Source of the DNA: Chromobacterium sphagni
GTDB taxonomy: Bacteria; Pseudomonadota; Gammaproteobacteria; Burkholderiales; Chromobacteriaceae
Reading direction: 5' to 3'
NCBI RefSeq assembly: GCF_001855555.1
Contig: NZ_MKCT01000001.1
Span: forward strand, 248,001 to 312,000
Length of the DNA: 64,000 bases
Below, piece by piece: positions 36,894 through 46,977 of the stretch (positions within the stretch are counted from its first letter, which is position 1; every line of letters starts with the position of its first letter). Position numbers and translations under genes: made by a program. The notes under the pieces are model-generated. The model was given only the letters and a program-made list of their open reading frames with translations, searched no databases and was not told the DNA's origin.

Positions 36894-38633
36894 CTAGTCG
36901 CCCGGCTCTGCATTCAGCAGTTGCAGTAAATCGGCTATTTTATCAGGGTCTTCCGATCTAAGCATGCGCGTCGTGATCGAGGCGATCTCGTCCAGGTGGG
37001 TGGTCAGCACCTGCTGCTTCACCGACAGCAGATTGGCGGGGTGCATCGAGAACTTGCGCAGCCCCATACCCAGAAGCAGGCGGGTGAGCTTGGCATCGCC
37101 CGCCATCTCGCCGCACACCGACACCGGCACATTGGCCTTGATGCCGCACTTGATGGTATGCAGGATCAGCTTCAGCACCGCCGGGTGGACGGGATCGTAC
37201 AAGTGGCTGACGGTATCGTCGTTGCGGTCTATCGCCAGCGTGTACTGGATCAGATCGTTGGTGCCCACCGACAGGAAATCGACATGCTTGGCAAAGCTGC
37301 CCGCCACCAGCGCCGCCGACGGGATTTCTATCATCGCGCCCACTTCGATGTCGTCGGCGTAGCCTATCCCCTCGTCGCGCAGCTCTTCCTTGGCGTATTC
37401 GAACTGCGCCAGCGCCTGCTTGAGCTCCGGCAGTGAATTGAGCATCGGGAACAGCACGCGGATGCGGCCGTGCACCGAGGCGCGCAGCAAGGCGCGCAGC
37501 TGGGCGCGGAACATCAGCGGCTCTGCCAGGCACAGGCGGATGCCGGTCAGGCCCAGCGCCGGATTGTCGGCCTGGTCGTGACCCAGCCATTTCGGGCTCT
37601 TGTCGGCGCCCAGGTCCATGGTGCGGATGGTCACCGGCATGCCCTTGAGCGCCATCGCCACATGGCGGTAGGCCTCGAACTGCTCGTCCTCGGTGGGCAG
37701 AGTGTCGCGGCCCAGGAACAGGAACTCGCTGCGGAACAGCCCCACCCCCACCGCGCCGGACTCGCGCACGTCCTCGACGTCCTGCGGCCGCTCGATATTG
37801 GCCAAGAGCTCGATCACCGAGCCGTCGCGGGTGACGGCGTTGGACTTGCGGATGGACGACAGCTTACGCCGCGCGCCGCGCCAGGCGCGCAGCCGGCGCC
37901 GGTATTCGGCCAGCACCAGCACGTCCGGATTGATGATCACCACGCCCTGCAGGCCGTCGACGATGATCATCTCGTCCTCGCGGATCAGCTCGCGGCCGTG
38001 ATGCAGCGCGATCACCGACGGCAGGTCCAGGCTGCGCCCCAAGATGGCGGTATGCGAAGTGGCGCCGCCGACGTCGGTGATGAAGGCGGCGAAATTGGAA
38101 TCCTTGAAGTACACCATGTCGGCCGGCGACAGGTCGTGCGCCACCAGGATGTGGTCTTCCACCAGGTCTTCGGGCGCCGGCAGCTGCGGCGCATCGCCAT
38201 CCAGGTTCTTGAAGATGCGCTCCACCACCTGCAGCACGTCGTTCTTGCGCTCGCGCAGGTAGTCCTCTTCGATGGCGTCGAACTGTTCGATCAGATGGTC
38301 GCACTGCAGCTTGAGCGCCCATTCGGCGTTGCAATGCTGCTTTTCTATGATCTCGCGCGGCTCGCGCGAGATGGTGACGTCGCCCAGCAGCATGATGTGC
38401 AGCGACAAAAAGGCGCCCAGCTCGGCCGGTGCGTTCTCCGGGATGCTGCCCCACAGCATCTCCAGCTCCTTGCGGGTCGAGCGCACTGCTTCGTCAAAAC
38501 GTGCCTTTTCCGCCGGAATCTCGCCCTCTTCCAGCAGATAGTGCGCAACATCGTCCATGCTGCGCGAAATCAGATGGGCCCGACCGATGGCGATGCCGCC
38601 GCCGATGGCCACCCCGTGCAGGATGATGCTCAT
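36894..38633 (-). CDS. ptsI: PTS enzyme I (phosphoenolpyruvate-protein phosphotransferase)
   Basis: This 579-residue cytoplasmic enzyme transfers phosphate from PEP to HPr. Active-site His194 lies in DVGGATSHTAILGR. The C-terminal PEP-binding barrel has GVGLFRSEFLF and the SVCGEMAGD cysteine motif. It follows ptsH on the same strand after 116 bp. No EIIB/EIIC sugar permease is nearby, so this is likely the regulatory PTS typical of betaproteobacteria. Confidence 0.95.
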   Translation of the reverse strand: MSIILHGVAIGGGIAIGRAHLISRSMDDVAHYLLEEGEIPAEKARFDEAVRSTRKELEMLWGSIPENAPAELGAFLSLHIMLLGDVTISREPREIIEKQHCNAEWALKLQCDHLIEQFDAIEEDYLRERKNDVLQVVERIFKNLDGDAPQLPAPEDLVEDHILVAHDLSPADMVYFKDSNFAAFITDVGGATSHTAILGRSLDLPSVIALHHGRELIREDEMIIVDGLQGVVIINPDVLVLAEYRRRLRAWRGARRKLSSIRKSNAVTRDGSVIELLANIERPQDVEDVRESGAVGVGLFRSEFLFLGRDTLPTEDEQFEAYRHVAMALKGMPVTIRTMDLGADKSPKWLGHDQADNPALGLTGIRLCLAEPLMFRAQLRALLRASVHGRIRVLFPMLNSLPELKQALAQFEYAKEELRDEGIGYADDIEVGAMIEIPSAALVAGSFAKHVDFLSVGTNDLIQYTLAIDRNDDTVSHLYDPVHPAVLKLILHTIKCGIKANVPVSVCGEMAGDAKLTRLLLGMGLRKFSMHPANLLSVKQQVLTTHLDEIASITTRMLRSEDPDKIADLLQLLNAEPGD

Positions 38634-38749
38634 TGCCCCCTCCCCTGGCAGGCCGTGTTATTTTCGCTGTGCCTGCCTCTATCCCTGCCGCCGCTGGCGG
38701 CAGACTCCCTGAACGGCCGGGGAAAGCCGGCCACCCGCTCAGCGCCGCA

Positions 38750-39019
38750 TCACTCCGCCTCGTCGAAACGGTTGTTGATCAGCGCGATCAGCGCTTCCAG
38801 CGCCTGCTGTTCGTCCTCGCCGCTGATCTCCAGCTCCACCTTGGCGCCCTTGGCCGCGGCCAGCATCATCACTCCCATGATGCTCTTGCCGTTGACGCGG
38901 CGGTTGTTGCGGGCAATGAAGATATCGCTCTTGTAGCGGCTGGCCAGTTGGGTGAACTTGCTGGACGCACGCGCGTGCAGGCCCAGCTTGTTGATGATTT
39001 CGACTTCAGATCGCAACAT
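38750..39019 (-). CDS. ptsH: Phosphocarrier protein HPr
   Basis: The 89-residue protein carries phosphate from enzyme I to EIIA. Phosphorylated His15 lies in LGLHARASSKF. Serine in GKSIMGVMML corresponds to the Ser46 region targeted by HPr kinase. Its start overlaps the end of the EIIA gene by 14 bp, showing tight co-expression. Confidence 0.95.
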   Translation of the reverse strand: MLRSEVEIINKLGLHARASSKFTQLASRYKSDIFIARNNRRVNGKSIMGVMMLAAAKGAKVELEISGEDEQQALEALIALINNRFDEAE

Positions 39020-39413
39020 TTCCTTCCCCCGGAATAATGTAAAGCACGCCCTCCAAGCCGCCGGTGATCGCCTTGCTGACGACGATCTCCAGCGGCTGGC
39101 TGCTGTAGCACAGCGCGCGCACCAGCATCGGCAAGCTGGCGCCGGCCACCGCCTCGACTCGGCCAGGCCGGATCAGCCGGCTGGCGATATTGGATGGCGT
39201 GCCGCCGTACATGTCGGTCAGCACCATCACGCCGTCGCCCTGGTCCAGGCCATCCACCAGGCTTTGCGCTTCTGCCAGCTTGCGTTCCGGGTCTTCGGTC
39301 TTGTCCACCACCATCACCGCCAGATTTTCCGGTTCTCGGCCCAAGATGTGCTTGGCGCAATCCGCCAGGCTACGCCCCAGGTCTCCATGTGCAATTATCA
39401 GAACACCTACCAT
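39006..39413 (-). CDS. PTS EIIA component, mannose family
   Basis: The 135-residue EIIA-Man type protein begins MVGVLIIAHGDLGRSL; His9 is the phosphorylation site. The core has MVLTDMYGGTPSNIAS. In betaproteobacteria a lone EIIA-Man with HPr and EI acts in regulation rather than sugar import. It is first in the EIIA-ptsH-ptsI series. Confidence 0.9.
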   Translation of the reverse strand: MVGVLIIAHGDLGRSLADCAKHILGREPENLAVMVVDKTEDPERKLAEAQSLVDGLDQGDGVMVLTDMYGGTPSNIASRLIRPGRVEAVAGASLPMLVRALCYSSQPLEIVVSKAITGGLEGVLYIIPGEGNVAI

Positions 39414-39512
39414 GCCTGAGTCTTCGAATTGGTGCGGCCAAGCGCCTGCCGGCCACGTTATTTGAGCAAAGCTCGAACCGCGCGGGCCATGTTCCGCCCG
39501 CGCATCCGCAGA

Positions 39513-40925
39513 TCAATCTTCCTGAATTGTAACAGCTGAATTCTCACTGCGGCGGTACCAGGACAGCTTGTCCGCCAATTGCACCACTTCGCCGACGATG
39601 ATCAACGCCGGCGAAGCGATGCTGTGCGAAGCCATCAGACCGGGCAAGGTGGATAAAGTGCCGCACACCGTGCGCTGGCGCTCGGTGGTGGCCCACTCAA
39701 CCGCGGCGGCAGGCGTCGCCGCCCCTCGGCCGTTGTCGACAAAAGCCTGGCACAGCTCGGCGGCGCTGGACACGCCCATGTACACCACCACCGTCTGCTG
39801 CGGCCGGGTCAGCGCCGGCCAGTCAAGCGCGATGCTGCCATCTTGCTTATGGCCTGTGACAAACGTCACCGACTGCGCGTAGTCGCGATGGGTCAACGGA
39901 ATGCCGGCATAGGCCGCCGCGCCGCTGGCCGAGGTGATGCCGGGCACCACTTCGAAGGCCACGCCATGCTCGGCCAAGGTGGCGATCTCCTCGCCGCCGC
40001 GGCCGAAGGTGAAGGGATCGCCGCCTTTGAGCCGCAACACCCGCTTGCCCTGCTTGGCCAGCGTCACCATCAATTGATTGATGTCGTCCTGCGGCAGCGC
40101 GTGGTTGGCGCGCGCCTTGCCCACATAAACGCGCTCGGCGTCGCGCCGCACCAGCTGCAACAGCTCCGGCGCCACCAGCTTGTCGTACAGCACCACGTCG
40201 GCCTGCTGCATCAGCCTGAGCGCGCGAAAGGTCAGCAGGTCGGGATTGCCCGGCCCGGCGCCCACCAGATAGACCGCGCCGGCGGCGTCCGGCCCCGCGC
40301 CGGCCAGCTGCCGCTCCATTTCCGCCGCGGCCTGCTCGTCATGCCCGTTCAGCACCGCGTCGGCCAGCGGCCCCTCCAGCACGCCCTCCCAGAAGCGGCG
40401 GCGCTGGTCCACGTCCGGGAAACGGGCCTTGCTGCGCTCGCGGAACTGCGCAGCGAAGCGCGCCAGCCGGCCGTAGGCCGCGGGAATCATGCTCTCCAGC
40501 CGCGCGCGCGCCATCCGCACCAGCACCGGCACGCTGCCGCCGCTGGCGATGGCGATCATCAACGGCGAGCGATCGATGATGGCCGGCGTGATGTAGCGCG
40601 ATACCTCGGCGTCGTCCACCACATTCACCAGCACCCCCAAGACCTCGGCATCGGCAGCCACCCGGCGATTCAAATCCGCGTCGCCGCTGGCGGCCACCAC
40701 CAACCGCTGCCCCTGCAATTGCTCCGCCGCGTATGCCGCGGCCAGGTGGATCAGCTCGCCGCGCGCGGCCATCTCCGCCAGTTCCGGCGCCAATTCCGGT
40801 GCCGCCACCTGCAGGCGGGCGCCCGCCGCCGCCAGCAGCCGCGCCTTGCGCAAGGCGGCCTCGCCGCCGCCCACCACCAGACAGGGCTGCTGTTGCAGCT
40901 TGAGAAAAATCGGAAAGAAATCCAT
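39513..40925 (-). CDS. cysG: Siroheme synthase (trifunctional CysG)
   Basis: The 470-residue fusion has an N-terminal precorrin-2 dehydrogenase/sirohydrochlorin ferrochelatase (about 1-210; NAD site VVGGGEAALRKARLL) and a C-terminal uroporphyrinogen-III methyltransferase (about 218-465; VGAGPGNPDLLTF and RLKGGDPFTFGRGGEE). It makes siroheme, cofactor of sulfite and nitrite reductases. It stands alone between the PTS genes and a divergent diguanylate cyclase. Confidence 0.95.
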   Translation of the reverse strand: MDFFPIFLKLQQQPCLVVGGGEAALRKARLLAAAGARLQVAAPELAPELAEMAARGELIHLAAAYAAEQLQGQRLVVAASGDADLNRRVAADAEVLGVLVNVVDDAEVSRYITPAIIDRSPLMIAIASGGSVPVLVRMARARLESMIPAAYGRLARFAAQFRERSKARFPDVDQRRRFWEGVLEGPLADAVLNGHDEQAAAEMERQLAGAGPDAAGAVYLVGAGPGNPDLLTFRALRLMQQADVVLYDKLVAPELLQLVRRDAERVYVGKARANHALPQDDINQLMVTLAKQGKRVLRLKGGDPFTFGRGGEEIATLAEHGVAFEVVPGITSASGAAAYAGIPLTHRDYAQSVTFVTGHKQDGSIALDWPALTRPQQTVVVYMGVSSAAELCQAFVDNGRGAATPAAAVEWATTERQRTVCGTLSTLPGLMASHSIASPALIIVGEVVQLADKLSWYRRSENSAVTIQED

Positions 40926-41085
40926 TCAGCACTCCACGCCGCGCAGCTTTCGCCGCCCCGCCAGCCATTTCGCTTGCCCACGCGGAATAATCCGCCTTTT
41001 CGTCATCAAGGATACTGTATTTGTTGCATAAATACGACGCTTGGCTGGCAGCGCGACGACGACTCCGCGGAAGACCCCGCCGCTG

Positions 41086-43086
41086 ATGTCAAAATTCCCG
41101 TTTTGGCCTGCCGCCATTCATGTGGAGCGCTGTTTGACTCACCGATTCTCCCTGCGCCTGCCGGCGCCGGCCATCCTGCCCTGCCTCGCCCTCGCCAGTC
41201 CGCAACTGGCCTGGGCGGCCGGCAACCATGGCGCGTCGATGAGCCAGGCGGGCTGGCTGCTGGCCATGCTGGTCACCGCGCTCTGGCTGCAGAGCCGCCA
41301 GCGGCAGCGCAAGGCCCGCGCCACCCTGCAGGACGCCTGCCTGGGCCTCTTGGAGTTCAACCTGCCGCGCCAATACGTGCACGGCAGCGTCCACACCCTG
41401 CAACGCCTGCTGGGCCTGCCGGCGCACACCCGCGGCATGGACTGCGTGCGCTGGCTGACCCTGCTTCACCCGGAAGACCGGTCGGGCTTCAGCCAACTGC
41501 TGCAACAACCGCCGCAGATGCCGGAAGCCGGCTACGAATTGCGCATCCGCCACCACAGCGGCCACTGGGAATGGCTGGAAATGAGCCTGCAGCCCGCCTG
41601 GCGCGCCGGCAAGGTGCACCGCTTGACGGCGATCTGCCGCGTCGTCACCGCGCGCAAGCACAGCGAGGCGGCGATGATGCGGCGCGAGCAGCAGTTCCGC
41701 ACACTGGTGGAAAACTCCGAAGACATCATCGCCCGCTACGATCTGGAGCTGCACTGCCTGTTCATCAACCGCAGCGTGGTGCGCTTCTCCGACCTGCCGC
41801 TGGAAGAGCACCTGGGAAAGACCCCGCGCGAAAAAGGCTGGACCGACGAGGCCAGCACCCGCTTCGAAATGGAATGCCGCCAGCTGATCAACAACTGGGA
41901 GGCGCGCAGCTTCGAGCTGGAGCTGTACAAGAACCAGCAGCGCCATATCTTCGAGATCCGGCTGTTCCCGGAATTCGACAGTGCCGGCATGCTGAAGACC
42001 ATCCTGTCGGTGGACCGCGAAGTCACCGCCAGCCGCCAGGGCGAGCGCCTGCTGGCGGAGGAGAACGCGGTGCTGGAGATGATAGCCGGCAACCATCCGC
42101 TGCCGCAGACGCTGAACCAGATCTGCCAGATGATGGAATCGCAGCAGCCGCGCGGCATGTGCAGCATCATGCTGCTGGAAGAAGACGGCGCGTCGCTGCG
42201 CTTCGCCGCCGGCCTGAGCCTGCCGCCGGCCTACCGCAAGGAAGTGGAGCGGGTAGCGGTCGGCCCCAGCGCCGGTTCCTGCGGCACCTCGGCGCACTGG
42301 AAACGCACCATCGTGGTGGACGACATCCAGCAAAGCCCGCTATGGACGCACGCGCTGCACAAGGCGCAGCCCTTCGGCCTGCGCGCCTGCTGGTCGACGC
42401 CTATCTTCTCCAGCGACCGCCGCCTGCTGGGCACTTTCGCCACCTATTACTGCGAACCGCGCAGCCCGACGCCGGAAGACCTGGCGCTAGCCCACCGCAG
42501 CACCCACATCATCGCCATCGCGCTGCAGCGCCACGGCCACGAGAAGCAGCTGTTCCGCCTGGCGACCCAGGACGGCCTGACCGAGCTGAACAACCGCCGC
42601 CAGTTCATCGAGCTGGCCGACCGCGAAATCGAGCGCAGCCGCCGCAACGACGGCCCGCTGACGGTGCTGATGATGGACCTGGACCATTTCAAGGACATCA
42701 ACGACCTACACGGCCACGCGCAAGGCGACGACGTGATCCGCCACTTCGCCCAACTGTGCCGCGAGGTGCTGCGCGCCAGCGATCTGTGCGGCCGCCTGGG
42801 CGGCGAGGAATTCGCCGCGGTGCTGCCCGACACCCGGCTGGAAGACGCGCTGCTGGTGGCGGAACGGCTGCGCGCAGCGGTCGCCGCCACCCGGCTGCCG
42901 GGCGGCAACGGCGAACTGGGCTACACCGTCAGCATCGGCGCGGCGATGCGGCAGCCGGCCGAGTCGGACATAGACGAAGTGCTCGGCCGCGCCGACAAGC
43001 TGCTGTACCAGGCCAAGCGCACCGGGCGCAACCGCATCTGCAGCGATCTGGACATCCTGCCGGCTGACCTGCCGGTTTCCGGCTAG
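41086..43086 (+). CDS. PAS/GAF-containing diguanylate cyclase
   Basis: The 666-residue protein has a short membrane-associated N-terminus (about 15-75, two hydrophobic stretches), two PAS-like domains (about 95-200 and 205-320; the second has HTLVENSEDIIARYDLE-like sequence), a GAF domain (about 335-490) and GGDEF (about 500-655). GGEEF at 572-576 is active-type, and RASD nine residues before it is the RxxD inhibitory site. It makes cyclic di-GMP. The ATG at 41086 is preferred to TTG at 41041. The next gene starts 1 bp after its stop. Confidence 0.88.
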   Translation: MSKFPFWPAAIHVERCLTHRFSLRLPAPAILPCLALASPQLAWAAGNHGASMSQAGWLLAMLVTALWLQSRQRQRKARATLQDACLGLLEFNLPRQYVHGSVHTLQRLLGLPAHTRGMDCVRWLTLLHPEDRSGFSQLLQQPPQMPEAGYELRIRHHSGHWEWLEMSLQPAWRAGKVHRLTAICRVVTARKHSEAAMMRREQQFRTLVENSEDIIARYDLELHCLFINRSVVRFSDLPLEEHLGKTPREKGWTDEASTRFEMECRQLINNWEARSFELELYKNQQRHIFEIRLFPEFDSAGMLKTILSVDREVTASRQGERLLAEENAVLEMIAGNHPLPQTLNQICQMMESQQPRGMCSIMLLEEDGASLRFAAGLSLPPAYRKEVERVAVGPSAGSCGTSAHWKRTIVVDDIQQSPLWTHALHKAQPFGLRACWSTPIFSSDRRLLGTFATYYCEPRSPTPEDLALAHRSTHIIAIALQRHGHEKQLFRLATQDGLTELNNRRQFIELADREIERSRRNDGPLTVLMMDLDHFKDINDLHGHAQGDDVIRHFAQLCREVLRASDLCGRLGGEEFAAVLPDTRLEDALLVAERLRAAVAATRLPGGNGELGYTVSIGAAMRQPAESDIDEVLGRADKLLYQAKRTGRNRICSDLDILPADLPVSG

Positions 43087-43087
43087 A

Positions 43088-43927
43088 ATGGCGCCTTTTC
43101 TCGACGCCCTCTCCGCCGTGAACGCCTGGCACACCGATTACCTAGCCCACCCGCTGTACCAACCGCTGCGCCCGGTTCTGGCCGGCATTGAGCCGAGCAG
43201 CTGGCCGCAACAGCGCGATTACGACCACCTGCTGGCCGCCGCCCGCGCCATGGGCCAGCCGCTGCCGGCGAACCTTCGCTTCGTCTGCGGCCTGGAGCCG
43301 GACGACTATTACGAAAGCCACATCGCCGACACCGGCCAGGTGCCCACCCGGCTGCAAAACTGGCACGACTGGTTCAACGCGCTGGCCTGGCTGGCCTGGC
43401 CGCGCGCCAAACAGGCGCTCAACCGACGCCATGTCCGCGCGATCCGGCGTGGCGAAGCGCGGCGCGGGCCGCTGCGCGACGCCGCCACCTTGCTGGACGA
43501 ATGCGGGGTGATCGTGGCGACATCCGATCCCGCGCTGGGCCGCGCGCTGGACGACATGCAATGGAAGCTGCTGTTCATGGCGCGCCGCGCCGACTGGGGC
43601 CTGAACATGGAAGCGCGCACGCTGGGCCACGCGGTGATGGAAATGGGACTGACGCCGCACATAGGGTGGTGCGGCAAGGCGCTGATTCTGGATGTGGAGC
43701 CGGAGTTCTTCGCGCTCAAGGCGGAACAGCGGCAACAGCGGCTGGACCAAAGACTGGCCGCGCTGCTGGACGACGACAGACAAATAGCCAGCCCGCGCGC
43801 GATGTGCCCGCTGCCGCTGCTGGGCATACCGGGCTGGTGGCCGGACAACGAAGATCCGGCCTTCTACGACAATACCGCCTATTTCTGCCCGACGCGGCGG
43901 GCGAAATCCTCCACGGTTTCCGCCTGA
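43088..43927 (+). CDS. DUF3025-family protein
   Basis: The 279-residue soluble protein has LQNWHDWFNALAWLAWPRAK, a signature I associate with DUF3025. No catalytic role is known for the family. The gene begins 1 bp after the diguanylate cyclase stop, so it is probably co-transcribed. Its 3' end overlaps the convergent YihY gene by 49 bp. Confidence 0.72.
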   Translation: MAPFLDALSAVNAWHTDYLAHPLYQPLRPVLAGIEPSSWPQQRDYDHLLAAARAMGQPLPANLRFVCGLEPDDYYESHIADTGQVPTRLQNWHDWFNALAWLAWPRAKQALNRRHVRAIRRGEARRGPLRDAATLLDECGVIVATSDPALGRALDDMQWKLLFMARRADWGLNMEARTLGHAVMEMGLTPHIGWCGKALILDVEPEFFALKAEQRQQRLDQRLAALLDDDRQIASPRAMCPLPLLGIPGWWPDNEDPAFYDNTAYFCPTRRAKSSTVSA

Positions 43928-45087
43928 AGCCCATCGGTCAGCGGAGCAAGCAACTGCGTCAAAGCCTCGCCCAGCAGGTCGCCGCGCTCGTTCTCCCGAC
44001 GATAGACAAACAACTCGAACAACTCGGACAGACGGATCGCCGCCGCGCGCTTCATCAGCACCCAGGCATCGCCATGGCCTTTCTGCACGTAGCCCAGCTG
44101 CGCCAGCTTGTCCAATACCAGGCCCAGCTCGTCGTAGCCCACCTTCACCGCCTCCCGCAGCTGCGGCGGCGTCAGCGCCTCGCCGCGCTCATGGGCGGCG
44201 TCCAGCAGCAGCAGCACTTCCAGCGCATCCAAAAAGCGACGCTGCGGCTGGTTGCGGCGGCGCCAGGCGTCACCCTCCCAATAGGACAAGGCCGAAGTGA
44301 ACACCGCGCCGGCCAATACCACCAGCCACAGGCAATACACCCACAACAGAAAGATCGGAATGCTGGCGAAAGCGCCGTACACCAGCTGGTAGCTGGCGAT
44401 CTGGCCGATATAGAAACCGAAGCCGGCCTTGGTGGCCTCCAACAGCACCGCCGTCGCCAGCGCGCCCCAAATCGCGTGCTTGATCGGCACGAAGCGGTTG
44501 GGCACGATGCGGTACAGCAGCGACAGCACCAGCGCGGTCAGCACGATGGTGCCGCCGGCCTCCACCAGGCTGGCCAGAAAAGGCAGGTTCTTCTCGAAAC
44601 GCGTCACCCGGAACAACCAGCGCCAGGACAGCAGGCTGCCGCCCAGCACCAGCGGCCCCAGCGTCAGCACCGTCCAGTACACCATGCCCTGCTGCAGCCA
44701 GGGCCGGCCGCGGCGCACGCCCCAGATGGCGTTGAAGGTGCGCTCTATGGTGGACATCAGCATCAGCGCGGTGACGCCCAGCATCACGATGCCGGCGGCG
44801 GTGAGCTTTTCCGCGTTGTCGGCGAACTGGCGCATGTAGACGGTGATCACCTTGCCGGCGAACTCCGGCACCAGTGTCGACAGCAGCATGATCTTGAAGC
44901 GGGTGCTGTAGTCGGAAAACACCGGAAACGCCGAAATCACCGTCAGCGCGATGGTGAACAACGGCACCAGCGCCAACAGCGTGGTGAAGGTCAGGCTGCC
45001 CGACACCTGCAGCACGCGCAGGCCGCCCATGCGCCGCGCCAGGAAGCGGGCAAAACCGAAATAGGGTTCTAATCGTTGAACTTGCAT
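43879..45087 (-). CDS. YihY-type inner-membrane protein (RNase BN-like family)
   Basis: The 402-residue protein has six helices (about 25-290; with SLTFTTLLALVPLFTIALTV and an AIWGVRRGRPW loop) and a soluble C-terminal winged-helix-like part (about 300-400). The family was once called RNase BN, but that activity belongs elsewhere; its function is unsettled. The ATG at 45087 is preferred to TTG at 45123. Confidence 0.85.
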   Translation of the reverse strand: MQVQRLEPYFGFARFLARRMGGLRVLQVSGSLTFTTLLALVPLFTIALTVISAFPVFSDYSTRFKIMLLSTLVPEFAGKVITVYMRQFADNAEKLTAAGIVMLGVTALMLMSTIERTFNAIWGVRRGRPWLQQGMVYWTVLTLGPLVLGGSLLSWRWLFRVTRFEKNLPFLASLVEAGGTIVLTALVLSLLYRIVPNRFVPIKHAIWGALATAVLLEATKAGFGFYIGQIASYQLVYGAFASIPIFLLWVYCLWLVVLAGAVFTSALSYWEGDAWRRRNQPQRRFLDALEVLLLLDAAHERGEALTPPQLREAVKVGYDELGLVLDKLAQLGYVQKGHGDAWVLMKRAAAIRLSELFELFVYRRENERGDLLGEALTQLLAPLTDGLQAETVEDFARRVGQK

Positions 45088-45101
45088 GGGCGCAAAGGTA
45101 A

Positions 45102-45773
<672 letters not shown>

Positions 45774-45970
45774 GACTGACGTCTGCTTGGACGCATAGGC
45801 AAAGCCCCTGGTTCAGCCCCCGTCAGGAGAGATTGCCACCAATTCGGAATTGATCCCGTCCTGCCATTTTGAAAACGATTAGAGCTATCCAGCGAATACA
45901 AGCGCTGTCATTAATGTGAATATTATTCCTGAGCTTTTCCCCACCGAAACAATCTCAGGAGAGTACACAC

Positions 45971-46408
45971 ATGGCAGCCGAAATCGCCACAGCACTCATC
46001 GCATCCTCAGGGGCATTTGCGCTTGCCGGAGCCACGTACTGGTTTACAAAAAAACGTGAACGAGAAGCAGAGCTTCGGAAAGAGAAACTCGAACACTATA
46101 AAGAATTCGTTGCAAGTCTGAGCGGCATCGTCATCGGTGAAGAAAGTCCTGAAGGTCAACGTGAGTTCGCGCGTGCCTGCAATAAGCTCAATTTGGTTGC
46201 CCCTCAAGCTATCGTGAAAGCAATGCAGGACTTTCAGCAGGAGATCAAGGTCAGCAATAGTCAAAAAACTCAAGAGAATCACGATCGACTCATGTCGAGA
46301 TTGTTCTTTGAGATGCGAAAAGACCTCCAGATAACTCCAAAAGACGAAGACTCGTCATTTACTTTTGGCCTTTGGTCATCTGGCGCTCCACCAATCAATA
46401 GACCTTAG
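45971..46408 (+). CDS. Membrane-anchored accessory protein of unknown function
   Basis: The 145-residue protein has an N-terminal helix (about 5-25), a charged coiled coil (KKREREAELRKEKLEHYKEF) and a soluble helical C-terminal part. The ATG follows AGGAGAG. The GC content, near 48%, is clearly below neighbouring genes, so it was probably acquired. It lies between wrbA and the prophage left flank and is followed by a strong hairpin. No family with known role is recognised. Confidence 0.65.
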   Translation: MAAEIATALIASSGAFALAGATYWFTKKREREAELRKEKLEHYKEFVASLSGIVIGEESPEGQREFARACNKLNLVAPQAIVKAMQDFQQEIKVSNSQKTQENHDRLMSRLFFEMRKDLQITPKDEDSSFTFGLWSSGAPPINRP

Positions 46409-46412
46409 CCAG

Positions 46413-46449
46413 GCAGGGCGGGCAGACCATCAGGTCTTGCCCGCCCTGC
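46413..46449. terminator. Strong hairpin after the accessory gene
   Basis: GCAGGGCGGGCAGACC (46413-46428) pairs with GGTCTTGCCCGCCCTGC (46433-46449), one bulged T, loop of 4. There is no U-tract immediately after, so it may be an RNA-stabilising or weak terminator structure. Confidence 0.6.
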
Positions 46450-46534
46450 GCACTCAACCAGACTCTCCTTCTTAACAATTTGATGAGACCGCTTCGCGGA
46501 CGATGCTTGAGGGCCGGTTCCGCCCGGCGAACGG

Positions 46535-46564
46535 GAAAGGGGGCTGCGCGGCCAGCCCCCTTTC
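46535..46564. terminator. Perfect 12-bp hairpin
   Basis: GAAAGGGGGCTG (46535-46546) pairs with CAGCCCCCTTTC (46553-46564) around CGCGGC. It is a second strong dyad in the gene-free stretch left of the prophage. Confidence 0.55.
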
Positions 46565-46589
46565 ATCCCCAAGCCGCCCCTGCAGCCCG

Positions 46590-46705
46590 CGAAACCCCGA
46601 CAAAAAGACGCTGGGCAAGGAGCCGCCGAAACTTGCCGCGCGCTACCGTCGCGCGGCAAGTTTCGGCGGCTTAAAACCTTGCCCATCGCCTTTTTGCCGG
46701 CGCGC
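46590..46705. repeat. Very long imperfect inverted repeat
   Basis: The core is a perfect 22-bp dyad (46621-46642 with 46650-46671, loop CTACCGT). It continues outward after a short unpaired TAAAA as TGGGCAAGG (46612-46620) with CCTTGCCCA (46677-46685), then CAAAAAGACG against CGCCTTTTTG. No gene lies in 46409-46977. It could be a palindromic mobile repeat, a terminator for prophage insulation, or a structured RNA. Confidence 0.7.
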
Positions 46706-46977
46706 GCTGAAAGGGGAAGAGGCGCGTCGCTTCCGTTCTACATCTTGTAGGACAGAAGCCCGACCTTCTTGGCGTTCCGTCATCCCCCCGCCTGAATCTA
46801 GCAGCACTGTCTGAATCTGCCTTCAGTCCCATGTGGCTTGCCCGCTTCCAATAACCTGAAACCGAACCGACGCGCCCCTCCCCCATCAGCGCAAGCCGTC
46901 TCCAAAGCCATTCCCAAGGTTTTAAGACGCCCTTTGTTTGAGCGGGGCGACGTTAGTGTGGGGGGGTAGTTAGTTTG

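Noticed and set aside
37470-38936. Plus-strand open frame of 488 codons opposite ptsI/ptsH
   Set aside because: Antisense to two strongly conserved PTS genes.
39843-43067. Plus-strand open frame of 1,074 codons
   Set aside because: It runs antisense to cysG and then in another frame across the PAS/GAF diguanylate cyclase. It has the low-complexity R/G/A/P-rich composition of a high-GC shadow frame.
46503-46814. Open frame of 103 codons across the hairpin cluster
   Set aside because: It spans long inverted repeats, has no ribosome site and no protein-like pattern; the DNA symmetry explains the open frame.
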